Made by a program: the position numbers and the translations under genes
Shown: piece by piece, positions 34,562-44,633 of the stretch
How the letters are laid out: every line of letters begins with the position of its first letter
Numbering within the stretch: the stretch's first letter is position 1
Source of the DNA: Aequorivita antarctica
GTDB lineage: Bacteria; Bacteroidota; Bacteroidia; Flavobacteriales; Flavobacteriaceae
Assembly (NCBI RefSeq): GCF_007997155.1
Contig: NZ_VORT01000003.1
Location: 186,001-250,000 of the forward strand
Length of the DNA stretch: 64,000 nucleotides
Direction: 5' to 3'
The notes under the pieces: model-generated
What the model saw: only the letters and a program-made list of their open reading frames with translations
Told to the model about the DNA's origin: nothing
Database searches by the model: none

Positions 34562-35629
34562 ATGCTGAAAAAGAAGACTATTTTGATTGCACCATTACAT
34601 TGGGGCCTGGGTCACGCCACGCGCTGTATTCCAATAATTCGTGCTTTGCTCGATTACGGGTTTGAAGTTTTATTAGCTTCAGATGGGGCTGCCCTGTTAT
34701 TGCTGCAAAAAGAATTTCCTGAATTGAAATCTTTGGAACTACCTTCATACAATATTACTTATCCTAAAAAGGGAATCTATTTTAAATGGAAAATACTACT
34801 GAAACTTCCTCATATTCGAAGAACAATTTCTGCTGAAAAAAGAATTTTAAAACAACTCGTTGCAGAAGGGAAAATCCATGGAATAATCAGCGATAACCGG
34901 TTTGGAGTGAGAAATTCGAAAATACCTTCCGTTTTCATTACGCATCAATTGAACGTTTTAACGGGGAGTACTTCCTACTTCAGCAGTAAAATGCATCAAA
35001 AAATAATTAAGAAATTTGATGCTTGCTGGGTGCCAGATGTAGATGACTTGCTAATGAACCTCAGCGGAAAACTTGGTCATTTAACGGGGGAGCCATTCCC
35101 AATAAAATACATCGGCGTTTTAAGCCGAATGGAGAAAAAAGAAGTGCCAATAACCATAGACATCTTGGTTTTGCTTTCTGGACCTGAACCTCAAAGGACT
35201 ATTTTTGAAGAAAAACTGAAAGAGACATTAAAAAAAAGTGAAAAGAAAATTTTAATGATTCGCGGAATTATTGAAAAAGAACAAAAGTGGCAAGATTTTG
35301 AAAACATAAAAATGGTGAATTTTATGACAAGTGAAGAACTTGAAGACACCTTAAACAAAAGCGAAGTTATTATTTCCCGCTCTGGCTACACCACCATTAT
35401 GGACTTGACGGTGCTTGAAAAAAAGGCGTTTTTTATCCCAACGCCCGGACAATACGAGCAGATATATTTGGCAGAGCGTTTAAAGGATCTTGGGATTGTT
35501 CCTTCCTGCAAACAAGAGAAATTTAAATTAAAAAAACTCGACAAAGTCGCTGTTTACAAGGGACTGAAAACTTTGTCGCAACAACCGGTAAATTTTTCAA
35601 AATTATTCTCCCTTTTCGAGGGTGAATGA
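34562..35629 (+). CDS. Glycosyltransferase (MurG/GT28-like)
   Basis: 355 residues. Two Rossmann-type halves: PLHWGLGHATRCIPI at the N-terminus and VIISRSGYTTIMDLTVLEKKAFFIPTPGQYEQ at the C-terminus (nucleotide-sugar site). No signal peptide. A TACCTTTG at 34549-34556 sits only 6 bp before the start, suggesting a very short leader. Converges with the histidine kinase gene (27-bp overlap). Confidence 0.82.
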   Translation: MLKKKTILIAPLHWGLGHATRCIPIIRALLDYGFEVLLASDGAALLLLQKEFPELKSLELPSYNITYPKKGIYFKWKILLKLPHIRRTISAEKRILKQLVAEGKIHGIISDNRFGVRNSKIPSVFITHQLNVLTGSTSYFSSKMHQKIIKKFDACWVPDVDDLLMNLSGKLGHLTGEPFPIKYIGVLSRMEKKEVPITIDILVLLSGPEPQRTIFEEKLKETLKKSEKKILMIRGIIEKEQKWQDFENIKMVNFMTSEELEDTLNKSEVIISRSGYTTIMDLTVLEKKAFFIPTPGQYEQIYLAERLKDLGIVPSCKQEKFKLKKLDKVAVYKGLKTLSQQPVNFSKLFSLFEGE

Positions 35630-36640
35630 AAACTCAGAACCAATACCGAATTGACTTTCTACGTAGATTTTTTCGTTGTGAGCTTCCACAATATGCTTTA
35701 CAATGGAAAGCCCCAAACCGCTTCCGCCTTCCTTTCGGGAGCCGCTTTTATCGACTCGGAAAAAACGCTCAAAAATACGTGGCATATTTTCACTTAAAAT
35801 ACCTTCACCATTATCGGTAATACGGACCAGCACTTTGTTTTTCACAATATTTTCAATGCTTACCTCAGTGGTTCCGTCCTGTTTTCCATATTTCAAAGAG
35901 TTTACAATAAGGTTTGTAAGCACTTGCTCAATTCGCTCACGATCTGCGTTTACCATTATTTCTTTAGAATACACTTTGTCAAAAACAAGGGATATGTTTT
36001 TTTTAGCAGCTTTCATTTCAAACAAATCAAAGATATTCTGAATCAATTCCAATATGTTGAAGTTTTCCTTGTTCAGGACCAAGCCTCCCACTTCCAATTT
36101 GGAAATCATGTCTAATTCCTTCACAATATAAATGAGCCTTTCCACACCTTTACTTGCTCTACGCAAGTATTCTTTCCGAACGGTTTTATCTTTCATTGCG
36201 CCTTCTAGCAAAGTCAAAATATAGCTTTGCACCGTAAACAATGGGGTTTTCAGTTCATGCGAAATATTTCCCATAAATTCCTTGCGATAGTTTTCGCGAA
36301 CGTTCAAGGTTTCAATTTCAAGTTTTTTAACGTTTACATAATTTTCAACTTCGCGCGTGAGTACTTCCATATCTGTAGTTACAGAGGGTTTTGGAAAATC
36401 CTTTTCATTTAAAATGCGAACGTCTTTATATATTTTTTTTATTCGGAAGTAAATGAATTTCTCAACCCGATATTGAAGAACTAAAAACGTGATCAAAAAT
36501 GAAATCAGAAAAAAGAGAAGCAACCAAGAGGAAATTATTTCAAATAAAAAATATAAAAAAAAGCCCATCGTCAACGTTGAACAAAATGAAATAAGCAGCG
36601 AGGTTAAAGCTGCAAAATTATATTTTTTAGGAAAATTCAT
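35603..36640 (-). CDS. PhoR-like sensor histidine kinase
   Basis: 345 residues. Two N-terminal membrane helices (14-55), a short linker, H-box MGNISHELKTPL (H128) and ATPase boxes N (LTNLIVNSLKYG), D (ITDNGEGI) and G (GGSGLGLSIVKHI). Four bp downstream of its response regulator; the sensed signal is unknown (phosphate is usual for this type). Confidence 0.93.
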   Translation of the reverse strand: MNFPKKYNFAALTSLLISFCSTLTMGFFLYFLFEIISSWLLLFFLISFLITFLVLQYRVEKFIYFRIKKIYKDVRILNEKDFPKPSVTTDMEVLTREVENYVNVKKLEIETLNVRENYRKEFMGNISHELKTPLFTVQSYILTLLEGAMKDKTVRKEYLRRASKGVERLIYIVKELDMISKLEVGGLVLNKENFNILELIQNIFDLFEMKAAKKNISLVFDKVYSKEIMVNADRERIEQVLTNLIVNSLKYGKQDGTTEVSIENIVKNKVLVRITDNGEGILSENMPRIFERFFRVDKSGSRKEGGSGLGLSIVKHIVEAHNEKIYVESQFGIGSEFSFTLEKGE

Positions 36641-36643
36641 TTT

Positions 36644-37324
36644 TTAAACCACAAATTTATAGCCGACCCCTTTTACGGTCTTAAACCTATCATCACCAAT
36701 TTTTTCGCGGAGTTTTCTGATGTGAACATCGATAGTTCGACCGCCGACAATCACGTCGTTACCCCAAATGCTGTCCAAAATATCTTCGCGTTTAAAGACT
36801 TTTCCAGGTTTTGAAGCAAGTAACGCCAAAAGTTCAAATTCCTTTCGCGGAAGTATAATTTCTTCTTTGCCGAGCAGAATTTTGTACTCTTCACGATTGA
36901 TGGTTAAATTTCCAAGTTTTATGTTTTCATCCTCCTCTTCTTCTTTAAACCTTCGCAATAATGCCTTTACTTTGCTAACAAGAACTTTTGGTTTGATTGG
37001 TTTTGTTATATAATCGTCGGCTCCTGCTTCAAAACCTGCCATCTGGGAGTAGTCTTCCCCGCGTGCGGTTAAAAAAGTGATTACAGTTTCAGCGAGTTCT
37101 GGGATATTTCTAATTTTCTCACAAGCTTCAATACCGTCCATTTTTGGCATCATTACATCCATAATGATTAATTGCGGCTTTATCTTTTTTGCTTGGGCAA
37201 TCGCTTCAAGCCCATTTTCAGCAGTTTCAACCGTATAGCCTTCCGAAGTAAGATTGTATCGAACGATTTCAATAATATCCGGTTCATCATCGACTAATAA
37301 AATTGTAATATCCTTTTTTTTCAT
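36644..37324 (-). CDS. OmpR/PhoB-family response regulator
   Basis: 226 residues: receiver domain (acidic DD at 12-13, D56, TKPIKP with the conserved Lys) and a C-terminal winged helix (VGGRTIDVHIRKLREKIG, GVGYKF). Partner of the kinase just downstream. Confidence 0.95.
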   Translation of the reverse strand: MKKKDITILLVDDEPDIIEIVRYNLTSEGYTVETAENGLEAIAQAKKIKPQLIIMDVMMPKMDGIEACEKIRNIPELAETVITFLTARGEDYSQMAGFEAGADDYITKPIKPKVLVSKVKALLRRFKEEEEDENIKLGNLTINREEYKILLGKEEIILPRKEFELLALLASKPGKVFKREDILDSIWGNDVIVGGRTIDVHIRKLREKIGDDRFKTVKGVGYKFVV

Positions 37325-37351
37325 ATTAAATTTTCATGTCTTTTAATGGTT

Positions 37352-37359
37352 CAAAGATA
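37352..37359 (-). promoter_or_regulatory. Promoter -7 element for the two-component operon
   Basis: TATCTTTG on the minus strand, 28 bp before the regulator start. Confidence 0.55.
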
Positions 37360-37552
37360 CCATTATTTAAACTCAGGAAATGTTTAGCACACTTATTGTT
37401 AATGTTATAGTAACAGTTTAATAATATTATAACTCACGACCAATTGCATCAAAATTAGACGTAAAACACGACTTTAAATATAATTGTGATTGAGTTTTTA
37501 AAGTTGAAAAATATTTTTTAACTTTAGTTATATATCTTAAAAACAGATGGTT

Positions 37553-38374
37553 ATGAAAAAAATTACATTCATTGCAAGCTTATTGCTCTACACCATTTCT
37601 TTTTCGCAAATACGCATAAATGAAGTGGATGTGGATCAAGAGGGAACCGATGTTACAGAATTTGTTGAAATTCTGTCCGATTCCCCAAATTTTTCACTTG
37701 AAGGTTACATTGTGGTTTTCTACAATGGTACAGACGACGAAAGCTACAAAAGGGTAGATTTAACAGGTTATGTTACAGATTCGGAAGGGTTTTTCATCAT
37801 TGGCAGTAGTGCAACGCCCGGAGTTGATATTTCTATTGGAACCAGCAACACCATTCAAAATGGGCCAGATGCTATTGCTATTTACCAAGATGAAGTAAGC
37901 AATTTCCCAAACGGAACCCCTGTAACAAACGTCAATTTAATTGATGCGATTGTTTATGGAACTAATGATGACGATGATCCTGAACTTTTAGCAGGGCTGG
38001 ATCAAACCGTTCAATATGATGAAGATCTGAATGGTAACAAGGATACAGAATCCATCCAAAATGATGGCGCTGGAAGTTTTTGTGTTGACGCCCCAACATT
38101 GCGCGCTACAAATGCCTGTATTTTAAGTATTGGCGAATCAAAGGCTGATGTTTTTAATATCTATCCAAACCCTGCATCAAATGGTTACATATACATCACT
38201 TCAAAAGTGAGCGGCGCAAAAAACATTTCAATTTTTGACGTTCTTGGAAAGCAAGTACTAAAAAATTCTTTAAGCGGTGAAAGATTGGATATCTCAGCTT
38301 TGAATAGCGGTATTTACATTATGAAAATCGATCAAGGAAAGACTTCTGCCACCAAAAAATTGATTGTTAAGTAA
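37553..38374 (+). CDS. T9SS-sorted secreted protein, lamin-tail-like domain
   Basis: About 273 residues. Signal peptide (MKKITFIASLLLYTISFSQ), then a beta domain beginning IRINEVDVDQEGTDVTEFVEI as in lamin-tail domains, and a type A T9SS sorting domain (FNIYPNPASNGYIYI...KKLIVK). An ATG two codons earlier (37547) is possible. Secreted by the type IX system to the surface or medium; binding role inferred. Confidence 0.88.
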   Translation: MKKITFIASLLLYTISFSQIRINEVDVDQEGTDVTEFVEILSDSPNFSLEGYIVVFYNGTDDESYKRVDLTGYVTDSEGFFIIGSSATPGVDISIGTSNTIQNGPDAIAIYQDEVSNFPNGTPVTNVNLIDAIVYGTNDDDDPELLAGLDQTVQYDEDLNGNKDTESIQNDGAGSFCVDAPTLRATNACILSIGESKADVFNIYPNPASNGYIYITSKVSGAKNISIFDVLGKQVLKNSLSGERLDISALNSGIYIMKIDQGKTSATKKLIVK

Positions 38375-38395
38375 TAAATTATAAAATTTATTTTT

Positions 38396-38426
38396 AAAGC
38401 TCCTGTTTCGATAGGAGCTTTTTTAT
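38396..38426 (+). terminator. Rho-independent terminator
   Basis: aaagctcct (38396-38404), loop gtttcgat, aggagcttt (38413-38421) and further T residues. Ends the T9SS-cargo gene. Confidence 0.88.
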
Positions 38427-38464
38427 TTGTCTATTTTTGAAGTGAAATTTCGTTGTAGAAAAAT

Positions 38465-39439
38465 ATGTTTGAAAAGGAAATTTTTAATATCAATACACCC
38501 GAAGAATTTGAACGTCTTGCGTTGGAAGTATTCCGCTTTCAATATGAAAATGTTCCTGTTTACAGACAATTCTGCAATTTTTTAAACAAGAACGTTTCCG
38601 ATGTAAAAACCATTGAAAACATTCCTTTTCTACCCATCCAGTTCTTCAAAAGCCATAAAGTAATTACTGAAAGTTTATCTGAAGAAACAATCTTTACAAG
38701 TAGCGGAACAACGGGAAGCATAACTAGCAAACACTATGTTTCCGATTTAAGTATTTATGAAAAAAGTTTTCAAATAGCCTTTGAAAAAGAATACGGCAAT
38801 CCCGAAAACTTTACAATTTTAGCGCTGCTGCCGTCTTATTTGGAACGTGAAGGATCTTCTTTAATTTATATGGTTGAAAAATTGATAGAAAAGAGCAACA
38901 ATCCAAATAGCGGTTTTTATTTATATGAAATGGATGCACTGATTGATAGGTTGAATTTTTTGGAGGAATCCGGTCAAAAAACAATCCTAATTGGTGTTTC
39001 TTACGCTTTGCTCGATTTAATTGATAAAACCAGATTTCAACTAAAAAATACACTTGTAATGGAAACTGGTGGAATGAAAGGACGCCGAAAAGAAATGATA
39101 AAAGAGGAACTGCACGAAATTTTAAAAAGTGGTTTCGGTGTTCCGGAAATTCATAGCGAATACGGAATGACGGAGCTTCTCTCACAAGCATATTCTGTTG
39201 GTAATGGACTTTTTTCCTGTCCTCCATGGATGAAAGTTCTAACACGCGACACGGAAGATGCGTTTTCCTATACTTTTGAAAAGACTGGAGGGATTAATGT
39301 GATTGACTTAGCAAACCTCTACTCTTGTTCCTTCATTGCAACCCAAGACTTGGGTAAAACTTTTACTAATGGCACTTTTGAAGTTTTGGGCCGTTTCGAT
39401 TCCAGCGATATCCGCGGTTGTAATTTGATGGTTTTATAG
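38465..39439 (+). CDS. LuxE/PaaK-family acyl-protein synthetase-like enzyme
   Basis: 324 residues. ATP-binding FTSSGTTGSI and SEYGMTELLSQAY are adenylate-forming motifs; the overall form is that of LuxE-type acyl-protein synthetase. It could activate a fatty acid or amino acid; no lux or reductase gene is near. Confidence 0.85.
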   Translation: MFEKEIFNINTPEEFERLALEVFRFQYENVPVYRQFCNFLNKNVSDVKTIENIPFLPIQFFKSHKVITESLSEETIFTSSGTTGSITSKHYVSDLSIYEKSFQIAFEKEYGNPENFTILALLPSYLEREGSSLIYMVEKLIEKSNNPNSGFYLYEMDALIDRLNFLEESGQKTILIGVSYALLDLIDKTRFQLKNTLVMETGGMKGRRKEMIKEELHEILKSGFGVPEIHSEYGMTELLSQAYSVGNGLFSCPPWMKVLTRDTEDAFSYTFEKTGGINVIDLANLYSCSFIATQDLGKTFTNGTFEVLGRFDSSDIRGCNLMVL

Positions 39440-39496
39440 GGAAATATTTAACATAAACCACTGAAAAACAGTGTAAGGTATCAATAAATCCAGCGA

Positions 39497-39540
39497 CCAA
39501 ACAATTGTGAAAAAGTGATGATTTTTCATAATTTGGTTGG
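39497..39540. other. Long stem-loop between LuxE-like gene and tyrS
   Basis: ccaaacaattgtgaaaaa against tttttcataatttggttgg forms a long stem with two bulges and a small loop. It precedes the tyrS terminator. Confidence 0.45.
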
Positions 39541-39551
39541 TTAGTTAATCG

Positions 39552-39587
39552 AAAAATCCCCGCGCAATTTTTTGCCGGGGATTTTTT
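39552..39587. terminator. Terminator of tyrS
   Basis: aaaaatccccg (39552-39562) pairs with cggggatttttt (39576-39587); strong stem, T/A tails in both directions. Confidence 0.85.
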
Positions 39588-39608
39588 ATGAAATTAATCT
39601 TACAATAA

Positions 39609-40907
39609 CTAGACTGCTTTAATAATAAAATAATTCTTCTTTCCGCGTTGTAGCAGCACAAATTGCCCATTGATCAAATCGTTTTCCGAAACGGTAAAAT
39701 CGTCGGAAACTTTTTCTTTGTTCACTGAAATAGAGTTCTCCTTTAAAGCGCGACGTGCTTCTCCATTAGATTTCAAAAACCCAGTTTTTTCGGCCAATGC
39801 GCCAATAATATCAAGTCCGTTTTTTATTTCTTCTTTTGAAATCTCCGCTTGCGGCACGCCTTCAAAAACATCGAGAAAGGTTTTTTCATCAAGTGTTTTT
39901 AAATCATCAGAAGTGGAGTTTCCAAACAATATTTCGGAAGCTTTCACCGCTTTTTCAAACTCCTCAGTACTGTGAACGGTTGTGGTAACTTCCTGCGCCA
40001 AGCGCTTTTGAAGTAATCGCAAATGTGGTGCTTCTTTGTGTTCGGAAACCAATTTGTCAATTGTTTCTTTATTGAGAAAAGTGAAAATTTTGATGTATTT
40101 CTCAGCATCGTCATCGCTAGTGTTCAGCCAGTATTGGTAGAATTTGTAAGGGGAAGTCCTGTTTGCATCCAACCAAATATTGCCGCCTTCGCTTTTCCCG
40201 AATTTACTGCCGTCGCTTTTTGTAATCAACGGGCAAGTTAGTGCATAGCCTTTTCCGCCTGCAATCCTTCGTATTAGCTCAGTCCCAGTAGTTATATTTC
40301 CCCATTGGTCGCTACCGCCCATTTGCAGGGTACAGTTCAAGTTTTTATATAAATGAAGAAAATCGTATCCCTGGATTAATTGATAGGTAAATTCTGTAAA
40401 CGAAAGTCCCTCTGCACTTTCACCGCTCAAACGAGTTTTCACGGAATCCTTCGACATCATATAATTTACGGTAATATGCTTGCCTACATTTCTGATGAAA
40501 TCAAGAAACGAAAACTCCTTCATCCAATCGTAATTATTCACCATTACAGCTTGGTTTTCGGCTCCCGAAGAAAAATCCAAAAATTGTGATAATTGGTTTT
40601 TAACACATTCCTGATTGTGTCGTAATGCTGCTTCATCAAGCAAATTTCGTTCGGCACTCTTCCCAGATGGATCACCTATCATTCCTGTAGCACCACCCAC
40701 CAACGCAACAGGTTTGTGGCCACAGCGCTGATAAAAAGACAAAAGCATTATAGGCACCAAATTACCAATGTGCAATGAATCTGCAGTAGGGTCAAAACCC
40801 ACGTATGCAGAGCGCATGGATTCCATAAGATGCGTTTCCGTTTCGGGCATTACATCGTGTACCATACCTCGCCATTGTAGTTCTTCAACGAAATTTTTTA
40901 GCTTCAT
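39609..40907 (-). CDS. tyrS: Tyrosyl-tRNA synthetase
   Basis: 432 residues from ATG 40907 ([14 protein letters not shown]). HIGH-type [13 protein letters not shown]-type KFGKS, C-terminal S4-like domain ([15 protein letters not shown]). A longer frame from 40958 is excluded because the promoter -7 box lies at 40963-40956. Confidence 0.97.
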   Translation of the reverse strand: MKLKNFVEELQWRGMVHDVMPETETHLMESMRSAYVGFDPTADSLHIGNLVPIMLLSFYQRCGHKPVALVGGATGMIGDPSGKSAERNLLDEAALRHNQECVKNQLSQFLDFSSGAENQAVMVNNYDWMKEFSFLDFIRNVGKHITVNYMMSKDSVKTRLSGESAEGLSFTEFTYQLIQGYDFLHLYKNLNCTLQMGGSDQWGNITTGTELIRRIAGGKGYALTCPLITKSDGSKFGKSEGGNIWLDANRTSPYKFYQYWLNTSDDDAEKYIKIFTFLNKETIDKLVSEHKEAPHLRLLQKRLAQEVTTTVHSTEEFEKAVKASEILFGNSTSDDLKTLDEKTFLDVFEGVPQAEISKEEIKNGLDIIGALAEKTGFLKSNGEARRALKENSISVNKEKVSDDFTVSENDLINGQFVLLQRGKKNYFIIKAV

Positions 40908-40955
40908 TTTCTTTAAAATTTGCCTCCGCCACCAAGGTTTTGGAGTATGAGGATG

Positions 40956-40985
40956 CAAAGATAGGGTTCTCTTTCAAAGATTCAA
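40956..40985 (-). promoter_or_regulatory. Canonical promoter of tyrS
   Basis: On the minus strand: TTG (40985-40983), exactly 19 bp, then TATCTTTG (40963-40956). Best promoter match in the window. The TTG is part of a short heptamer repeat (cttgaan). Confidence 0.82.
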
Positions 40986-41056
40986 GGTTCAAGTTTCAAG
41001 AAATTGAATTTCGATTTCATTCTCGATTTCAATTTCATTTTCAGTATTTTCGCCTT

Positions 41057-42067
41057 ATGATATTAGTAACTGGCGGCACTGGTTTGGTGGGCTCCCATCT
41101 GTTGTATTTTCTTTTGAAGAAAGACGAGCCGGTGCGTGCAATTCATAGAAAAAATAGTGACATTGGTTCTGTAAAAAAGGTTCTTGCTCTTTACACTTCT
41201 GAAGTGGATTTACTTTTCAATAAAATTGAATGGGTTGAAGCCAACATTATAGATATTCCAGCACTTACAGTTGCTTTTGAGAACATTACAAAAGTGTATC
41301 ATTGTGCAGCTTTCATAACTTTTAACCCTTCAAAATATAAAGTCCTTAAAAAAGCAAATGTTGAAGGCACGGCAAATATTGTAAACCTCTGTTTAGCAAA
41401 TAAAATTGAAAAAATCTGTTATGTCAGTTCGGTTGCCACTTTGGGAAGTAATTTAAACAATCGGTTAATTACAGAAGAAACTCCTTGGAACCCCGACGAA
41501 AAAAACAGCGATTACGCCATCACAAAATACGGTGCCGAAATGGAGGTTTGGCGTGGTACACAGGAAGGCTTAGAGGCAGTAATCGTGAATCCAGGTGTTA
41601 TTTTGGGCACGTCGCCCGATGGTGGCGGAAGTGGTGTAATTATTTCATTAGGTGCTAGCGGTATTCCTTTTTATCCTACCGGAGCAATGGGTATTGTTGA
41701 TGTTCAAGATGTGGTAAAAGTGATGGTTCAGCTGATTGATTCTGATATCAAAAATGAGCAATTTATTTTGGTTAGTGAAAATATTACTTATAAGGAGTTG
41801 CTCTCCAAGCTAGCCCCTTTGTTCGGAAAAAAACCGCCAACCAAAAAGCTGTCAAAAAGAATTATGCTTTTTCTAAGTGGAATGGATTGGCTATCGAGTA
41901 TATTTTTCAGAACAAAAAGAAGGATTGTTAAAGCTACCGTTCGATCCATGTTCAAATCCTCTCTTTACGATGCGGAGAAAATAAAAAAAACCCTTGCTTT
42001 TCAATTTACACCAACGGAAGAAACGCTGGATAGAATTGTAAAAGAAAGAGGGGGAAAATTAAATTAA
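41057..42067 (+). CDS. NAD-dependent epimerase/dehydratase (extended SDR)
   Basis: 336 residues from ATG 41057 (MILVTGGTGLVGSHLL). Glycine motif GGTGLVG, catalytic Tyr in YAITKYGAE (YxxxK), Ser region VSSVATLG. A longer frame from 40940 is only low-complexity upstream DNA. Similar to sugar or dihydroflavonol reductase-type SDRs; substrate unknown. Confidence 0.88.
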   Translation: MILVTGGTGLVGSHLLYFLLKKDEPVRAIHRKNSDIGSVKKVLALYTSEVDLLFNKIEWVEANIIDIPALTVAFENITKVYHCAAFITFNPSKYKVLKKANVEGTANIVNLCLANKIEKICYVSSVATLGSNLNNRLITEETPWNPDEKNSDYAITKYGAEMEVWRGTQEGLEAVIVNPGVILGTSPDGGGSGVIISLGASGIPFYPTGAMGIVDVQDVVKVMVQLIDSDIKNEQFILVSENITYKELLSKLAPLFGKKPPTKKLSKRIMLFLSGMDWLSSIFFRTKRRIVKATVRSMFKSSLYDAEKIKKTLAFQFTPTEETLDRIVKERGGKLN

Positions 42068-42490
42068 ACTGTCTTTTACTGGCTCAGAACTCGCCTTAAC
42101 CTCCTTCAATTGGCGTTTTATACTATCTTTTCGAAGCCACTCTTTTTCCCAAATACTGTCCATTTTTTGTTGCATTGTGTTAAGCCGAGCTTCAACCTCG
42201 CCGACAATTTCCATATAGATATTCACATCGGCAGCATAAAACGCGTTGCTTTTTGCGAACTGCAAACTATCAATTCCATAATTTTTATAGACCATCGAAT
42301 CCATTTTGATGCCTTTCGCAATGATTGATTTATTGTCTATACTTCTAGCGGCATTATCCAAATAGGTTTCCGTCAGTATATCGACCATTTTATCTTTGGA
42401 AATAAGATTTTTAGGCTTTTCGGGTTGGTTCACATCCTGACAGCCAAATAAACTTAAAACGAATACTATAAAAAATATCGATTGCTTCAT
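42059..42490 (-). CDS. DUF4296 lipoprotein
   Basis: 143 residues. Lipobox LSLFGC (Cys17); the region LISKDKMVDILTETYLDNAARS is the DUF4296 pattern; charged helical tail. Shares the base at 42490 with the dihydroorotase stop: one operon. Confidence 0.85.
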   Translation of the reverse strand: MKQSIFFIVFVLSLFGCQDVNQPEKPKNLISKDKMVDILTETYLDNAARSIDNKSIIAKGIKMDSMVYKNYGIDSLQFAKSNAFYAADVNIYMEIVGEVEARLNTMQQKMDSIWEKEWLRKDSIKRQLKEVKASSEPVKDSLI

Positions 42491-43830
42491 TATCTATTAA
42501 AGGTAAGTCTTTCTGGATTGCTCTTGTTGGGAAATTTTGAATTTTCATAAACAACGATCCCATTTACCAAAGTATGCGTAACCCGCGATTTAAAGATTGT
42601 TCCTTCAAAAGGTGACCATCCACATTTATAGAGTAGGTTTTCTTTTTTTACGTTCCAAGGCGAATTGAGATCGACCAAAACCAAGTCTGCTTTATAGCCT
42701 TTTCTTATATAACCACGCTCTTTTATTTGAAACAAAATTGCAGGGTTGTGTGCCGTTTTTTCTACAATTTTTTCCAAAGAAATTTTGCCTCTGTGATACA
42801 ATTCCAAAAGCGCCACCAATGCGTGTTGCACTAAAGGTCCGCCAGATGGAGCATTTAAATATTTATTATTTTTTTCTTCCAAAGTATGAGGTGCGTGGTC
42901 TGTAGCGATAACATCAATACGGTCATCGAGCAAGGCTTTTAGTAATCCGTCTCTGTCTTTTTCAGTTTTAATGGCTGGATTCCATTTTATTTTGGTGCCT
43001 TTGGTTTTGTAATCTTCATCTGTAAACCACAAATGGTGAATACAAACCTCAGCGGTAATTTTCTTTTCGGAAAGTGGTTTTTTATTGCTAAAAAGATGCG
43101 TTTCCTTTTCCGTTGAAAGATGAAAAACATGAAGGCGCGCTCCCGTTTTTTCAGCAAGTTTTATAGCATTTGAAGATGAAATATAACACGCTTCCTCACT
43201 GCGGATTTTTGGGTGAAGTTCCACAGGAATGTCTTCACCATATTCCGCTTTATATTTTTCAAGATTTTGTTTTATGGTAGCTTCATCCTCACAATGTGCA
43301 GAAATGAGCAAATTGGTTTTGCTGAAAATTTCTTCCAAGATTTTCGGATCATCTACCAACATATTTCCAGTAGAGGAACCCAAAAATAGTTTTAAACCAG
43401 CTACTTTTTTCGGATCAACTTTTAAAATCTCGTCCAAATTATCGTTCGTGCCGCCAAACATAAAAGAATAATTGGCCCAAGAAGTTTTGGAGGCAATATC
43501 AAATTTTTCTTCCAGTAATTCAATGGTAGTAGCCTGTGGAACGGTGTTCGGCATTTCAATAAACGAAGTGATTCCCCCGGCCACCGCAGCTTTTGATTCG
43601 CTTTCAATATCGGCTTTGTGCGTCAATCCCGGTTCACGAAAATGCACCTGATCGTCAATCATTCCCGGCAATAAATAGCTGCCATCTGCATCGATAACTT
43701 TCGTTTCGGCAGATTTCATGCTGATGGTTTCAGAAATTTCCGCAATGCGTCCGTCCTGAACCAGCACGTCGCCTTTAAAGATTACTCCTTCATTTACAAT
43801 ATTCGCGTTCTTAATTAAAACTGCCCTCAT
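42490..43830 (-). CDS. pyrC: Dihydroorotase
   Basis: 446 residues from ATG 43830 ([12 protein letters not shown]). Amidohydrolase; metal site reads [10 protein letters not shown], that is QxH in place of the usual HxH, which I recall as normal for Bacteroidota dihydroorotases. ATDHAPHT and GGPLVQHAL blocks are present. Pyrimidine synthesis. Start overlaps the upstream gene by 20 bp. Confidence 0.92.
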   Translation of the reverse strand: MRAVLIKNANIVNEGVIFKGDVLVQDGRIAEISETISMKSAETKVIDADGSYLLPGMIDDQVHFREPGLTHKADIESESKAAVAGGITSFIEMPNTVPQATTIELLEEKFDIASKTSWANYSFMFGGTNDNLDEILKVDPKKVAGLKLFLGSSTGNMLVDDPKILEEIFSKTNLLISAHCEDEATIKQNLEKYKAEYGEDIPVELHPKIRSEEACYISSSNAIKLAEKTGARLHVFHLSTEKETHLFSNKKPLSEKKITAEVCIHHLWFTDEDYKTKGTKIKWNPAIKTEKDRDGLLKALLDDRIDVIATDHAPHTLEEKNNKYLNAPSGGPLVQHALVALLELYHRGKISLEKIVEKTAHNPAILFQIKERGYIRKGYKADLVLVDLNSPWNVKKENLLYKCGWSPFEGTIFKSRVTHTLVNGIVVYENSKFPNKSNPERLTFNR

Positions 43831-44560
43831 TGAATCTTTTTCTGTTAAATACACTTTTAAATTTCATTGCAATCACACCAAAAATAGCTTCGGAAATAAT
43901 GCCAGAACTCATTTTTGATTCTCCTTTCGTGCGATCCGTAAAAATAACCGGCACTTCTTTTATTTTGAATTTGCTGATGTACGCCTTGAATTTCATTTCA
44001 ATCTGAAAAGCGTAGCCCACAAAACGAATGTTGTCTAAGTTTATTTTCTGCAGCACACTTCTTTTGTAACAAATAAATCCAGCCGTGGTGTCATAAATAT
44101 TCATCCCCATCACAAACCGTACATATTTTGAAGCCAGCCAAGATAACAAAACCCTACTCATTGGCCAGTTTACCACATTTACGCCTTTCACGTATCGCGA
44201 ACCAATTGCCATATCGTTGCCTTCCTTATGGCAAGCATTGAATAGCCGAATCAAATCATTGGGGTTGTGTGAAAAATCCGCATCCATTTCAAAAATGTAA
44301 TCGTATCCATTTTCCAAAGCCCATTTAAAACCCGCAATATAAGCTGCTCCCAAGCCCTTCTTTTCTGTTCGATTGAGTATAAATAATCTGTCGGGATATG
44401 CCTTGAAATTTGCCTCAACCGCCTGTGCAGTGCCGTCTGGGGAATTATCATCCACAACCAAAATGTGAAATTCACGTTGCAACGAGAAAACAGTGCGCAG
44501 CAGCCGTTCTATGTTTTCAATTTCATTGTAGGTTGGCACCACCACTACCGCCTTGGACAT
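43811..44560 (-). CDS. Polyprenol monophosphomannose synthase-like GT2
   Basis: 249 residues. [36 protein letters not shown] (DxD) and the GSRYVKGV / KGESKMS blocks of the Dpm1/Ppm1 family. Transfers mannose to polyprenyl phosphate at the inner membrane. Leads the leftward operon with pyrC and DUF4296. Confidence 0.9.
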   Translation of the reverse strand: MSKAVVVVPTYNEIENIERLLRTVFSLQREFHILVVDDNSPDGTAQAVEANFKAYPDRLFILNRTEKKGLGAAYIAGFKWALENGYDYIFEMDADFSHNPNDLIRLFNACHKEGNDMAIGSRYVKGVNVVNWPMSRVLLSWLASKYVRFVMGMNIYDTTAGFICYKRSVLQKINLDNIRFVGYAFQIEMKFKAYISKFKIKEVPVIFTDRTKGESKMSSGIISEAIFGVIAMKFKSVFNRKRFNEGSFN

Positions 44561-44633
44561 ACTGCAATTTTAGTGCAAATGTACCCTTTTTTGAATAAAT
44601 AAATGTGAAGTAAAATCTAATTGATGCCACAAA

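Noticed and set aside
40908-40958. N-terminal extension of tyrS
   Set aside because: It would start inside the -7 box of the tyrS promoter.
40940-41056. N-terminal extension of the epimerase gene
   Set aside because: Low-complexity FRF-rich translation of promoter and repeat DNA; the Rossmann fold begins at 41057.
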